DNA of 30,084 nucleotides from Casp-actino8 sp046091365. GTDB lineage: Bacteria > Actinomycetota > Acidimicrobiia > Acidimicrobiales > Ilumatobacteraceae. Below the pieces are notes generated by a model, which had not been told where the DNA came from, searched no databases, and was given only the letters and a program-made list of their open reading frames with translations. A program made the position numbers and the translations under genes. Of the stretch, positions 15,053 through 23,311 are shown piece after piece; the stretch's first letter is position 1; every line of letters begins with the position of its first letter. The stretch covers positions 1 to 30,084 of the forward strand of contig JBJTBM010000039.1 of assembly GCA_046091365.1 (NCBI GenBank), given 5' to 3'.

Positions 15053-15493
15053 TCAGAAGGGTTCTTCGTCGCCGAAGTACTCGGGTTCGGACGGGCCGGA
15101 ATTGCCGCGGCTGCGGGGTGCGCCCTCGCTGTTGCCGCGACCGGGTGTGCGCTCGACGGTGGCGGTGGCCCAACGCAGGGTCGGTCCGATCTCGTCGGCC
15201 ACGATGTCGACCGCGGTGCGCTTGGCGCCCTCACGGTCGGTGTACTCACGGATGTCGAGGCGCCCGGTGACGAGCACACGGGTGCCCTTGTTGAGCGAGG
15301 CCGCGATGTTCTCGGCGAGCTGGTCCCAGGCCACGACGTTCATGTACGACGTCTGCTCCTGCCATTCGCCGTTCACCTGGTAGCGACGGTTGACCGCGAT
15401 GCCCACGTTGACGGTCGCCTTGCCCGACTGGGTGTACCGCAGTTCGGGATCGCGAGTCACATTGCCCACGACGGTGATGCTGTTGGAAGCCAT
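15053..15493 (-). CDS. ssb: Single-stranded DNA-binding protein
   Basis: A 146-residue OB-fold protein starting ASNSITVVGNVTRDPELRYTQSG. The core contains TSYMNVVAWDQLAENIAASLNKGTRVLVTGRL. A Gly/Arg/Ser/Pro linker and the conserved acidic tip DEEPF follow; the tip recruits partner proteins in replication and repair. The Shine-Dalgarno AGGAGA lies about 5 bases before the ATG at 15493. It sits between rpsF and rpsR as in most actinobacteria. Confidence 0.97.
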   Translation of the reverse strand: MASNSITVVGNVTRDPELRYTQSGKATVNVGIAVNRRYQVNGEWQEQTSYMNVVAWDQLAENIAASLNKGTRVLVTGRLDIREYTDREGAKRTAVDIVADEIGPTLRWATATVERTPGRGNSEGAPRSRGNSGPSEPEYFGDEEPF

Positions 15494-15547
15494 GTCTTCT
15501 CCTGGTTCTTGATGTATCTGGTGGTTGATGAGGTCCGTAGACGAGGC

Positions 15548-15871
15548 TCAGGCCGCAACGAGGCCCCGACGTGCCGCTTCGGCATCGGGGAGACGGAGCA
15601 ACTTGTGGCGAAGGACGTCGTCGGCGATCCGCAAGGAACGATCGAGTTCGTCGAGGGCACCGCCGGGGGCGGTGAGATTGAACACGACGTAGAAGCCGTC
15701 TTCCTTCTTGTTGATCGGGTAGGCGAGGCGACGCTTGCCCCACCAGTCGGCCTTGCCGTGGACCGATCCACCAGCGGCCGCGACACCCGAAGTGACGGTG
15801 GCGACCCACTGCTGAGCGACGGGCTCTTCGAGTGAACCGTCGATGATGATCATCAATTCATAGGCACGCAT
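15548..15871 (-). CDS. rpsF: Ribosomal protein bS6
   Basis: A 107-residue 30S protein: MRAYELMIIIDGSLEE, then GKADWWGKRRLAYPINKKEDGFYVVFN and a C-terminal LRHKLLRL. It is the first gene of the rpsF-ssb-rpsR-rplI cluster. AAGGGAG lies about 11 bases before the ATG at 15871. The 151-base upstream gap holds the likely cluster promoter. Confidence 0.97.
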   Translation of the reverse strand: MRAYELMIIIDGSLEEPVAQQWVATVTSGVAAAGGSVHGKADWWGKRRLAYPINKKEDGFYVVFNLTAPGGALDELDRSLRIADDVLRHKLLRLPDAEAARRGLVAA

Positions 15872-15920
15872 GTGGCGTGTGACTCCCTTCGGACGCAGAT
15901 TCGCGGTTGCGAACCCGAGG

Positions 15921-15987
15921 CCCCGTGAGGGGCAGGGTGGATATGGACAGCGGGAGTGTATCGGGGGAACGGTGGAACCTCACGGGG
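15921..15987 (-). promoter_or_regulatory. rpsF cluster upstream region: inverted repeat flanking a TACACT hexamer
   Basis: CCCCGTGAGG at 15921-15930 and CCTCACGGGG at 15978-15987 form a 10-bp inverted repeat. Between them the minus strand carries TACACT (15955-15960), the best -10 candidate for rpsF, though no good -35 is spaced 17 bases from it. The arrangement suggests an operator, or, if transcription starts farther upstream, an RNA hairpin in the leader. I did not recognise the known bS6-bS18 leader motif. Confidence 0.35.
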
Positions 15988-16022
15988 AGGACTGTGCCAA
16001 GGGGGTGGGGCGAAGTTGTCGG

Positions 16023-16649
16023 TCAGGGCCGCGTGAGGCGCACGAAAGCGGCCGCCAGCAGGCCCGCTCCCCACGAGACCGCACCCTCACGGGTGGACAC
16101 CGAGCCGCCGACGCGCAATACCCCGGCAACCGGCACCTCGCGGACGCCCTGGTACACGAGCGCGGGACCACCGCCTTGCAGACCCCACCACACCGAGATG
16201 ATCCCGATCACGGCGGCCACCACGCAAATGGGCACAGCCAAGGTTTCCCGGGGCATGCGCGAGGCCAGAACCAAAGAGAACACCGCACTCAACAACAGCA
16301 GCACCCCGACCGCCGACAGTGCGAGGAACACGTGCTGCAACACTCCGGCGACTCCCAGGCCACCGGAGTCGCCGCAGTCGACGATCGCCCGCATCGGGGT
16401 GCCGGGCGCGTCGTACGGCGCCACCTGCAACAACTGACACGGCGTGCCCTCGGATGTCTGCGGCAAACCGTCGATGAACTTCACGGTGAACGCCTCGGAC
16501 ATCGACCCGAGGATCAACAACGCCACGCAACCGAGTAGCACCATCACCACACCGGTGAAGGCATCGCGCTGCAGACGTCGGCTGGCCTCGTGTGGCAACC
16601 AGTTGTTGCCGCGCAACGAGCGACGCTTGGTGCCTCCGAGGCGCGCCAC
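16023..16649 (-). CDS. Four-helix membrane protein of unknown function
   Basis: A 208-residue protein with helices near residues 32-50, 105-128, 137-158 and 190-204. The first loop (about 55 residues) contains two Cys (TPCQLLQ and VDCGDSGG) and is probably extracytoplasmic. The GTG at 16649 follows the upstream DUF5318-like stop by 3 bases, so it is almost certainly co-translated with it. The basic N-terminus (RLGGTKRRSLRGNN) should face the cytoplasm. No named family recognised. Confidence 0.75.
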   Translation of the reverse strand: MARLGGTKRRSLRGNNWLPHEASRRLQRDAFTGVVMVLLGCVALLILGSMSEAFTVKFIDGLPQTSEGTPCQLLQVAPYDAPGTPMRAIVDCGDSGGLGVAGVLQHVFLALSAVGVLLLLSAVFSLVLASRMPRETLAVPICVVAAVIGIISVWWGLQGGGPALVYQGVREVPVAGVLRVGGSVSTREGAVSWGAGLLAAAFVRLTRP

Positions 16650-16652
16650 GCT

Positions 16653-17084
16653 CTAACCGACCCTGCGATTCGAGCGCTGACCGCCGATCGGCAACACGCG
16701 CACGAGGTGATGCCAGCGGCATTCGCAGCATGCCTCGACCACGTAGGCGGTGTACTCCTCGGCACGACGGTGGAACACGACCAACTCGTTGTTGTCGGCC
16801 ACCACCTTGCCGTGCGACGGCAGACGCGCACCGAAGACATAGGTGACGAGCACCAGATTGGCCTTCACGCAGATCGGGCACTTGGTCTCGGTCGACTTGC
16901 CCACACCACGGGCGGCCCGCATGAGCTCGGGATGGGCGTCGCACACGTCCTCGCGCCCCAGGCGACCCCGGTGGTACTCGTTGATCAGGTGTCGACGAGC
17001 CATGCGGTGGTCGACGAGACCGGAACGAAAGGACGCCACGCCGCGGAACGAACCGTTTCCGAAAGTTCCGCGCGTCGAAGCCAT
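16653..17084 (-). CDS. DUF5318-like zinc-ribbon protein
   Basis: A 143-residue protein with two CxxC pairs, Cys69/Cys72 (KCPIC) and Cys119/Cys122 (ACCEC), a typical zinc-ribbon spacing. Other conserved-looking parts are GKSTETKCPICVKANLVLVTYVFGARLP, EYTAYVVEACCECRWHHL and RARRHLI-like basic helices near the N-terminus. I associate this with the actinobacterial DUF5318 family (Rv0049-type, near rpsF in mycobacteria), from memory. Function is unknown; nucleic-acid or ribosome binding would fit the fold and the neighbourhood. Its ATG has TAACCT 7 bases upstream. Confidence 0.75.
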   Translation of the reverse strand: MASTRGTFGNGSFRGVASFRSGLVDHRMARRHLINEYHRGRLGREDVCDAHPELMRAARGVGKSTETKCPICVKANLVLVTYVFGARLPSHGKVVADNNELVVFHRRAEEYTAYVVEACCECRWHHLVRVLPIGGQRSNRRVG

Positions 17085-17097
17085 CGGTCGCAGGTTA
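17082..17097 (-). promoter_or_regulatory. Putative leaderless start: TAACCT, 7 bases, ATG (DUF5318-like)
   Basis: On the minus strand TAACCT (17097-17092) is followed by 7 bases and the ATG at 17084, inside an 18-base gap after the CCA transferase gene. The 15-mer ACTAACCTGCGACCG here is also found exactly before the degV start on the other strand. Confidence 0.65.
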
Positions 17098-17102
17098 GTC
17101 CG

Positions 17103-18521
17103 TCACCGCTTATGTTCGGAGCGGTTCGCCGCCCACCACTCGTCGAGTCGCCGACGGATCTCGTCGTCGCCCACGAGACCCTCGTCGAGACGGATCTCGA
17201 GCAGATGCTTCAAGGCCCGACCCACCATCGGCCCGGCCGGCACCCCGAGGTGTTCCATCACCGCGACACCGTCCATCTCGGGGCGGATCGCCGCCAATTC
17301 CTCGCGGGCGGCGAGTTCGGCAATGCGCTCCTCGAGTTCGTCCATCCGCCGCGCGAGTCGCGCCGCTTTGCGCTCGTTGCGCGTGGTGCAATCGCACCGC
17401 GTGAGCACGTTCAACTCGGCCAACAAGGGGCCGGCGTCGTTGACGTAGCGACGAACTGCTGAATCGGTCCACCCCATCTCGTAGGTGTGGAAGCGCAAGT
17501 GCAGTCGCACCAGCTCCGTCACCGCCTCGTTGTCGTCGTTCGAATAGCGCAGCGCGGTGAGGCGCTTGCGGGTCATCTTGGCGCCCCGAACATCGTGCAT
17601 GTGGAACGTGGTGCCTTTGCCCTCCTGGAACCCACGGGTCGCCGGCTTACCGATGTCGTGGAACAACGCGGCGAGTCGGGTGAGTCGGAAGTCGAAGTCG
17701 GGGTGAGCGTCGGGGCGCACGTTCTCGATGACCGCCAAGGTGTGGGTCAACACGTCCTTGTGACGGTGTATCGGGTCGTTCTCGAGGCGCATCGCGGGCA
17801 ACTCCGGCAGGAAGTGGTCGGCCAAACCGGTCTCGACGAGAAACCACAACCCGGCGGAGGGCGAGTCGACGACGATCAACTTGTCGAGTTCGTCACGCAC
17901 GCGCTCCGACGACACGATCGACAGACGGTCGCCCATTCCCTTGACGGCCTCGACCAACTCGGGAACCGGCACCATGCCCAATCGTGCGATGAATCGGGCG
18001 GCCCGCATCATGCGCAACGGGTCGTCGCTGAAACTCACCCGAGGATCGAGTGGCGTACGCAACGTGCGGGTCACCAGATCGGCGGCGCCTCCGAACGGGT
18101 CGACCAACACCGGATCCGCGCTCGTCACCTCGAGGGCCATGGCGTTGATCGTGAAATCACGTCGCGAGAGATCAGACTCGATGTCGTCGGAGAACTGAAC
18201 ATCGGGCTTGCGCGAATCCTCGTGGTATGCCTCGGCGCGGTGCGTCGTGATCTCGAATACGCGACCGCCTTTGCGCGCCCCGATGGTGCCGAAGCGCTCG
18301 CCCTGGGTCCAGACCGCGTCGGCCCAGCCGGAGACGATGCGTTTGATCGCGTCGGGGCGGGCGTCGGTGGTGGCGTCGAAATCGAGCAATTCGAGGGTCT
18401 CGCCCGCCAGTAGGTCGCGCACCGTGCCGCCCACCAGGAACAGCCGATGTCCGGCGGACGCGAACAGGCTGCCGATCTCGGCGACCTCGGCCAGCACGGG
18501 GGCGAAGCGCTCCGGAATCAC
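17103..18521 (-). CDS. cca: CCA tRNA nucleotidyltransferase / poly(A) polymerase family with HD domain
   Basis: A 472-residue class II nucleotidyltransferase. The head domain shows LVGGTVRDLL (residues 29-38) and the catalytic pair Asp47/Asp49 (DFDATTD). RRDFTINAMAL and DDPLRMMRAARF are the template/neck motifs. The C-terminal half has an HD domain (LFHDIGKPAT, His288/Asp289). It adds or repairs the CCA end of tRNAs; some relatives are annotated pcnA. The GTG at 18521 overlaps the upstream deacetylase stop as GTGA and also has TAGCCT 6 bases upstream. Length and order (ParABS side of the dnaB cluster) match actinobacterial homologues. Confidence 0.93.
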   Translation of the reverse strand: MIPERFAPVLAEVAEIGSLFASAGHRLFLVGGTVRDLLAGETLELLDFDATTDARPDAIKRIVSGWADAVWTQGERFGTIGARKGGRVFEITTHRAEAYHEDSRKPDVQFSDDIESDLSRRDFTINAMALEVTSADPVLVDPFGGAADLVTRTLRTPLDPRVSFSDDPLRMMRAARFIARLGMVPVPELVEAVKGMGDRLSIVSSERVRDELDKLIVVDSPSAGLWFLVETGLADHFLPELPAMRLENDPIHRHKDVLTHTLAVIENVRPDAHPDFDFRLTRLAALFHDIGKPATRGFQEGKGTTFHMHDVRGAKMTRKRLTALRYSNDDNEAVTELVRLHLRFHTYEMGWTDSAVRRYVNDAGPLLAELNVLTRCDCTTRNERKAARLARRMDELEERIAELAAREELAAIRPEMDGVAVMEHLGVPAGPMVGRALKHLLEIRLDEGLVGDDEIRRRLDEWWAANRSEHKR

Positions 18522-19546
18522 GATGTCAGGCTATGGCCCGCGGCGTTCCAGAAGTCGCGAACTTCGGCGACGCGGGAACGTGCCTCGGGCGCTCCTCCCG
18601 ACGTCGGTGCCTCCGGGAGAGCGCGAACCCCGGCGAGGGACGCCACGGTCGCGGAGGTGCACATTCGCAATGCGTCGAGGTCGTAGCCGCCCTCGAGCAT
18701 CACGAGGCGCCGGCCGCTCGGAACGAGTGAGAGCAACCTCTCCAACATCGCCGGGTAGTCACCGGCCGACAACCCCATCTGGGTGATCGGGTCGTTGCGG
18801 TGCGCGTCGAAACCCGCCGACACGATGAGCCACGTCGGGTCGAACCGCGAGGCGAGCGGAAGCACCAATTCGTCGAAGGCCATCGCGTACACGTCGCCCG
18901 TCGTGCCGGGGGGCAACGGGATGTTCATGGTGTGACCGGCTCCCTCACCGGTGCCGATCTCGTCGAACCATCCCGTTCCCGGATAGAGGGGCCACTGGTG
19001 CAACGAGACGAACAGCACCCGTGGATCGTCGACGAAAACGTCCTGCGTTCCGTTACCGTGATGGGCGTCGAAATCGACGATGAGCACACGCTCGCCACGC
19101 GCGGCGAGCTGTGCGGCGGCCACCGCGACGTTGGAGATCAGGCAGAAGCCCATCGTCTCGGAGCGCGTGGCATGGTGCCCCGGGGGTCGAACCGCGCAAA
19201 ATGCCGCGTCGCCTAGCCCGGCGTCCAGCTCGTCGATCGCCGTCAGCCCGGCGCCGGCGGCGAGCAGGGCCGCGCGCAACGAGCCCGGCGAGGCCGAGGT
19301 GTCGGCGTCGAGGCGGCCTCCCCCGGCACGAACGACCGATTCGATCCGCGACAGATGCTCGGCAGTGTGTGCCCGCAACACCTGCTCGCGGGTGGCCGGA
19401 CGGGGCTCGACCGGCACCAGGGCGTCGTCCACACCGGCCTCGCGGCATCCGTCGATCACCGCCCCGAGGCGCGCCGGTCGCTCTTGATGGCGCGGACCGT
19501 TGAGATGGTCGAGGTAGGCCTCGTGCGTCAGGAACAGCAGCGACAT
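18518..19546 (-). CDS. Histone-deacetylase-fold amidohydrolase (class II HDAC/acetylpolyamine type)
   Basis: A 342-residue zinc enzyme. All key motifs are visible: RPPGHHA (His124/His125), DFDAHHGNGTQ (zinc ligands Asp160 and His162), SAGFDAH (zinc ligand Asp247) and EGGYDLDAL (catalytic Tyr288). Such enzymes remove acetyl groups from lysines, polyamines or acetoin-related substrates; which one applies here cannot be read. It overlaps cca by 4 bases and is divergent from a GNAT acetyltransferase, a pairing worth noting. TATCGT lies 8 bases upstream of the ATG. Confidence 0.93.
   Translation of the reverse strand: MSLLFLTHEAYLDHLNGPRHQERPARLGAVIDGCREAGVDDALVPVEPRPATREQVLRAHTAEHLSRIESVVRAGGGRLDADTSASPGSLRAALLAAGAGLTAIDELDAGLGDAAFCAVRPPGHHATRSETMGFCLISNVAVAAAQLAARGERVLIVDFDAHHGNGTQDVFVDDPRVLFVSLHQWPLYPGTGWFDEIGTGEGAGHTMNIPLPPGTTGDVYAMAFDELVLPLASRFDPTWLIVSAGFDAHRNDPITQMGLSAGDYPAMLERLLSLVPSGRRLVMLEGGYDLDALRMCTSATVASLAGVRALPEAPTSGGAPEARSRVAEVRDFWNAAGHSLTS
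18519..18533 (-). promoter_or_regulatory. Putative leaderless start: TAGCCT, 6 bases, GTG (cca)
   Basis: The minus strand has TAGCCT ending 6 bases before the GTG at 18521. It lies within the last codons of the upstream deacetylase gene, so cca could be made both by read-through with coupling and from its own leaderless message. Confidence 0.5.
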
Positions 19547-19584
19547 CGGATTCGACGATAACCGTCGCCGCTACCGTCGTGTCC
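19547..19584. promoter_or_regulatory. Compact divergent promoter between HDAC-like and GNAT genes
   Basis: Only 38 bases separate the divergent starts. Minus strand: TATCGT (19560-19555), 8 bases, ATG at 19546. Plus strand: TACCGT (19572-19577), 7 bases, GTG at 19585. The two -10-like elements lie 11 bases apart on opposite strands, so RNA polymerase could hardly occupy both at once. Confidence 0.55.
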
Positions 19585-20337
19585 GTGATCGCGGGGAATC
19601 GACGTCGGCCGGGGACGCGCGTGCTCGACGACGGTCTGGTTCGGGCCCGTCTTCGTGGCTGGCCCCGCCGATCCGACGTTGCGCATCTCGTGCTCGCGGA
19701 CCACACCGTCGCACCACGACCGGCGACGGTTCGCGAGTGGTTGACGATGATCGCCACCGAGGGCTTCACCACCGTCAGAACCGGAGCCTTGTCCCCGGAC
19801 GCCGCACGGGTCTTCGTCGATCACGGATTCGTCGAGGTGCAACGGCTCGCCTTGTTGCACCTCACACTCGACGTCGACCGCATTCCCGAGCCCCACCACC
19901 GGCTGCGTCCCTTGCGCGGAGACCGGGCCTTCGCCACCGCCGAGCGCATCGACGAACGGGCATTCGGCGTCGAGTGGGACATCGACGCAGCCGGAATTCG
20001 AGAGGCCTGCGAGGCCACTCCCGCTCACCGCATCCGGCTCGCCCTCACCGCGAACGACGAACCGGCCGGATACATGATCACGGGCCGCAACGGGTCCGCT
20101 GGCTTCGTGCAACGACTCGCCGTCGATCCCACCAACGAGGGTCAAGGCGTAGCCACGTCCCTGATCTTCGATGGTTTGCGCTGGTTGCGGCGGCATCGAG
20201 TCGACGACGTGCTCATCAACACCCGGCTCGACAACGAACGAGCTCTCGACCTCTACCGACGCCTCGGCTTCGTCGACATGGAGGAGAATCTGAGCGTGCT
20301 CGAATTCGCGCCTGACGCCACCGGGGGTCCCGCGTGA
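19585..20337 (+). CDS. GNAT-family N-acetyltransferase
   Basis: The GTG at 19585 is chosen because TACCGT lies exactly 7 bases before it; the GTG two codons earlier (19579) is too close to that element. The 250-residue product has a divergent N-terminal half and a clear C-terminal GNAT core. The acetyl-CoA pyrophosphate-binding motif is NEGQGVATSLI, preceded by the beta-strand VQRLAVDP and followed by INTRLDNERALDLYRRLGFVDMEEN, a RimI-like signature. The substrate is unknown. The gene ends in a GTGA overlap with the DUF6049-like gene. Confidence 0.88.
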   Translation: MIAGNRRRPGTRVLDDGLVRARLRGWPRRSDVAHLVLADHTVAPRPATVREWLTMIATEGFTTVRTGALSPDAARVFVDHGFVEVQRLALLHLTLDVDRIPEPHHRLRPLRGDRAFATAERIDERAFGVEWDIDAAGIREACEATPAHRIRLALTANDEPAGYMITGRNGSAGFVQRLAVDPTNEGQGVATSLIFDGLRWLRRHRVDDVLINTRLDNERALDLYRRLGFVDMEENLSVLEFAPDATGGPA

Positions 20338-22388
20338 GGCGTCTCGCTGTGGTCAGCCTGCTCGGGGCCGTGACGACGACGTTCACGATGTCGACCGTGT
20401 TCGCGTTCACAGCGTCTCCGGCGACGGCCGCGACTCCCGATCTCGGAGTTCTGGTCGGCCAGGACGAGTATGTCGCGGGTGTCGAAGGTGCGACGCTCCA
20501 CCTCACCGTGTCGGCCCGCGATCTGCCGACCGATTCCGCGATCGCAGTCACGTCGTATCGACCGGTGCGCACCCGGGTCGCCTTTCGCGAGGTGACAGCC
20601 GGTGACCTGCCGGGAGTGGTCGACACCGTGCTCATCGGCGCCAGCGACGTGCCCCGCGACGATGCCGGCTATCTCGCCATCGAGGTTCCCGTCGAAATCG
20701 GCTCACGCACATCGTCGGCCCTGCAAATGTCGGCCGCCGGTATCTACCCGGTCTCGATCGGGATTGTCGTCGACAAGTTGGTCGTCGATCAGATCGTCAC
20801 CTTCGTCGAGCGACTACCGAGCGACGTTTCGTCACCGGGTGGTCACGAACCCCTGCAGGTCGCCCTCCTCACCGGATTCAGCGGTCCCGTCACCTTGCAA
20901 CCGGACTTCTCGACCGACGTCGACGCTGCCGCCCTCGACGCCACCGTCACGATGGTCACCGCCCTCGAGGATCTCGACATGGTGCCGGTGTCGATACTGG
21001 CCCGACCGGAATGGATCGATGCACTTGCCCGCCTCGGCGACGAGGGAACGAGTGTGTTGGCGCGCATCGACGCGCTGCAGTCGGTGCAGTTGTTCTCGTC
21101 CACCTACGTCGACGTGTCCGCTGACGACCTGGTGTCCGAAGGGCTGTCCGATGTGATGCTCACACAGTTGCGCCGTGGTGAGGACACCTTGGCTTCCCAC
21201 CTTCCCACACTGTCCACACGGCGCGACACCTTTCTCGCGACGACCGGGCTTTCCGCAGAGTCCTCGGCGCTGATACGAGACCTCGGTTTCCGTTCGGTCG
21301 TTCTCACTTCCGACGCCCAGAACACGACGGCCAAAGGAGCGCTCTTCTTCGCCGACACCACCCGGTTGATCCGGCTGTCGTTCGACGGTGGATCACTCGA
21401 CGCCGCGGTGGCCGACCCGTATCTGTCGGCGACGCTGACGTTGGGCTCGACCCCGGGAGCCGACGCCTTCCTCGCGTCCGAACGGGTGCTCGCGGAGATC
21501 AAGCTGTTGCGTTCCGAGCTCGAATCGGCCGACCAATCACTCAGCGGGCGCGCGGTGTTCCTGGCCACCGCCGACGGCTCGCCTCCGAGTGCGACCCTCG
21601 TGGCGGCCTTGATGGACGCCTTGGCCACCGAGCCCGACATCGTCGCGACGACGATCGATGAGGCGCTGGATTCGACCGACGTCGGCCTCGTGAACGGTCG
21701 CCCGGTGTCGCTCGACCTGCCTCCCAATGTCGCGACCGACTCGCCTGTTCTGGCGTCGCTCGACCGCCAACTGCGCACGCTCGTCGAATCCTTCGCGCCC
21801 ATGCTCCCCGACGGCGACGTTCGCGTGGAGATGTGGAGGGCCCTGCTCGAGGTACTGCCCGACCGGTCGCTGTCGACGACCGAACGCGAGGCCTACGTCC
21901 GCGCCGTCGAGGACCAGACCCGGGCGATCGCGGCCTCGATCGTGCCCCCGTCGTCCACCACGTTCACGCTGGGGGGGCGCGACAGTTCGATCCGTATCAC
22001 GTTGCGCAACGACGGCGACTCCGACCTCTCCGTGCAAGTGCGCCTGACGAGCTCGAAACTGCGTTTCCCGTCGCAGAGCGACCCGGTGCTCCTGCCGGCG
22101 AACACCACCACCAGCATCGAAGTGTCTGTCGAGGCCCGGTCGAACGGCCGTTTCCCCGTGACTTTGCAACTGTTCACCCCGGACGGAGCCCAGCCGATCG
22201 GAGCCCCGGTGACGTTCACGGCGCGCGTCAACGCACTCGCCGGACTCGGCCAACTGGTCACCGGCGTCGCCCTGTTGTTACTGCTCTCCTGGTGGGCGCA
22301 CCACTTGCGACGCGAGCGCCGTTCGCGGAGCGAGCAGGTCGACCAGACGTCCGCCCGCCACCCGAGCATCGATCGGTCGGGTTCGTGA
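20334..22388 (+). CDS. DUF6049-like secreted/membrane-anchored protein
   Basis: A 684-residue protein. The first 35 or so residues form a signal peptide (RRLAVVSLLGAVTTTFTMSTVFAFTASPATAA). A large extracytoplasmic region follows, with LQVALLTGFSGPVT, TALEDLDMVPVSILARPEW and a late beta-sandwich (FTLGGRDSSIRITLRNDGDSD). It ends in one helix (LVTGVALLLLLSWWAHHL) and a basic cytoplasmic tail. This layout and position, next to cca and before the sigma gene, match the DUF6049/Rv3909 group, usually encoded directly before murJ. Role unknown; a link to cell-wall assembly is inferred from that association. The start GTG overlaps the GNAT stop. Confidence 0.8.
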   Translation: MRRLAVVSLLGAVTTTFTMSTVFAFTASPATAATPDLGVLVGQDEYVAGVEGATLHLTVSARDLPTDSAIAVTSYRPVRTRVAFREVTAGDLPGVVDTVLIGASDVPRDDAGYLAIEVPVEIGSRTSSALQMSAAGIYPVSIGIVVDKLVVDQIVTFVERLPSDVSSPGGHEPLQVALLTGFSGPVTLQPDFSTDVDAAALDATVTMVTALEDLDMVPVSILARPEWIDALARLGDEGTSVLARIDALQSVQLFSSTYVDVSADDLVSEGLSDVMLTQLRRGEDTLASHLPTLSTRRDTFLATTGLSAESSALIRDLGFRSVVLTSDAQNTTAKGALFFADTTRLIRLSFDGGSLDAAVADPYLSATLTLGSTPGADAFLASERVLAEIKLLRSELESADQSLSGRAVFLATADGSPPSATLVAALMDALATEPDIVATTIDEALDSTDVGLVNGRPVSLDLPPNVATDSPVLASLDRQLRTLVESFAPMLPDGDVRVEMWRALLEVLPDRSLSTTEREAYVRAVEDQTRAIAASIVPPSSTTFTLGGRDSSIRITLRNDGDSDLSVQVRLTSSKLRFPSQSDPVLLPANTTTSIEVSVEARSNGRFPVTLQLFTPDGAQPIGAPVTFTARVNALAGLGQLVTGVALLLLLSWWAHHLRRERRSRSEQVDQTSARHPSIDRSGS

Positions 22389-22394
22389 CGACGA

Positions 22395-22411
22395 ACTAAC
22401 CTGCGACCGTG
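22395..22411 (+). promoter_or_regulatory. Putative leaderless start: TAACCT, 6 bases, GTG (degV)
   Basis: TAACCT at 22397-22402 precedes the degV GTG at 22409 by 6 bases. The 15-mer ACTAACCTGCGACCG (22395-22409) is identical to the one before the DUF5318-like gene. No Shine-Dalgarno is present in the 20-base gap. Confidence 0.65.
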
Positions 22412-23257
22412 ACCTCCTCCGTCCGTATCATCACCGACAGCGCCTGCGACCTGCCTCAGAATGTGGTCGACGAACTCGGTATCGAGGTGGTTCCGCTTTT
22501 CATCCGGTTCGGTGACGACGAGTTGGTCGACCGAGAGCAACTCACCACCGCCCAATTCTGGGCGCGGTGCGCGACCGAAACCGATCTACCCTCGACCGCC
22601 GCCCCCTCCCCCGGACGTTTCGAGGAGTCGATCCGGCGACTGGCCACCCAAGGCGCCACCGGTGTGGTGATCATCAACCTCTCGGGGGCCCTGTCGGGCA
22701 CCCTGCAGAGCGCCGAACTCGCGGCATCACGCCTGTTGGGGGACATCTCCGTGCGCGTCATCGACAGCCGCACCGTGAGCATGGGGCTCGGTGCCATCGT
22801 GGTGGCGTGCGCGCGGGCGGCCCGGTCCGGGGCGACCCTCGACGACGTCGAGAACCTGGCCCGCGACCTGTCGGCCCGCTGCAAGGTGTGGGGAGCGCTC
22901 GACACCCTCGAGAACCTCAAGAAGGGCGGGCGCATCGGGGGTGCCAAGGCCATGTTGGCCTCGGTTCTGTCGATCAAACCGATCATCGAGGTGCGCGACG
23001 GCGTCGTTCAGGAGGGTGGCAAACAGCGCACGCGCGCCAAGGCGGTTGGCTTCGTCGTCGACAAGGTGCGCGAGGCGGTCGAAGGTCGTGGCATCAGCCA
23101 ATTGAGCGTTCTGCACGCCGCGTGCGACGACGTCGACCAGTTTCTGTCCCAACTCCGAGCGGTGTACGACGGCGAGATCCTCGTGGGCGAGATCGGCGCG
23201 GTCGTCGGCGCGCACGCCGGCAAGGGCACCGTCGGCGTCGCTTTCTTCGTGAACTGA
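22409..23257 (+). CDS. DegV family fatty-acid-binding protein
   Basis: A 282-residue protein with both DegV lobes. The opening VRIITDSACDLPQNVVDELGIEVVPLFIRFGDD, the central TSAAPSPG-like STAAPSPGRF, the INLSGALSGTLQSAELA loop, and the VIDSRTVSMGLG and LENLKKGGRIGG motifs are characteristic. DegV proteins (FakB in Firmicutes) hold a fatty acid and present it to a FakA kinase; no fakA is seen in this window. It sits between the DUF6049-like gene and a Ser/Thr kinase gene, the position where relatives carry murJ. Confidence 0.92.
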   Translation: MTSSVRIITDSACDLPQNVVDELGIEVVPLFIRFGDDELVDREQLTTAQFWARCATETDLPSTAAPSPGRFEESIRRLATQGATGVVIINLSGALSGTLQSAELAASRLLGDISVRVIDSRTVSMGLGAIVVACARAARSGATLDDVENLARDLSARCKVWGALDTLENLKKGGRIGGAKAMLASVLSIKPIIEVRDGVVQEGGKQRTRAKAVGFVVDKVREAVEGRGISQLSVLHAACDDVDQFLSQLRAVYDGEILVGEIGAVVGAHAGKGTVGVAFFVN

Positions 23258-23311
23258 CGCGCGGGCATTCCCCGAGCCGGAACGACGCGACAACTAGCGT
23301 CGAGGCGAGCC

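Noticed and set aside
21206..21216. CTGTCCACA, similar to a DnaA box, in the DUF6049-like gene
   Set aside because: One mismatch to the favoured 9-mer, isolated, and inside a coding region.
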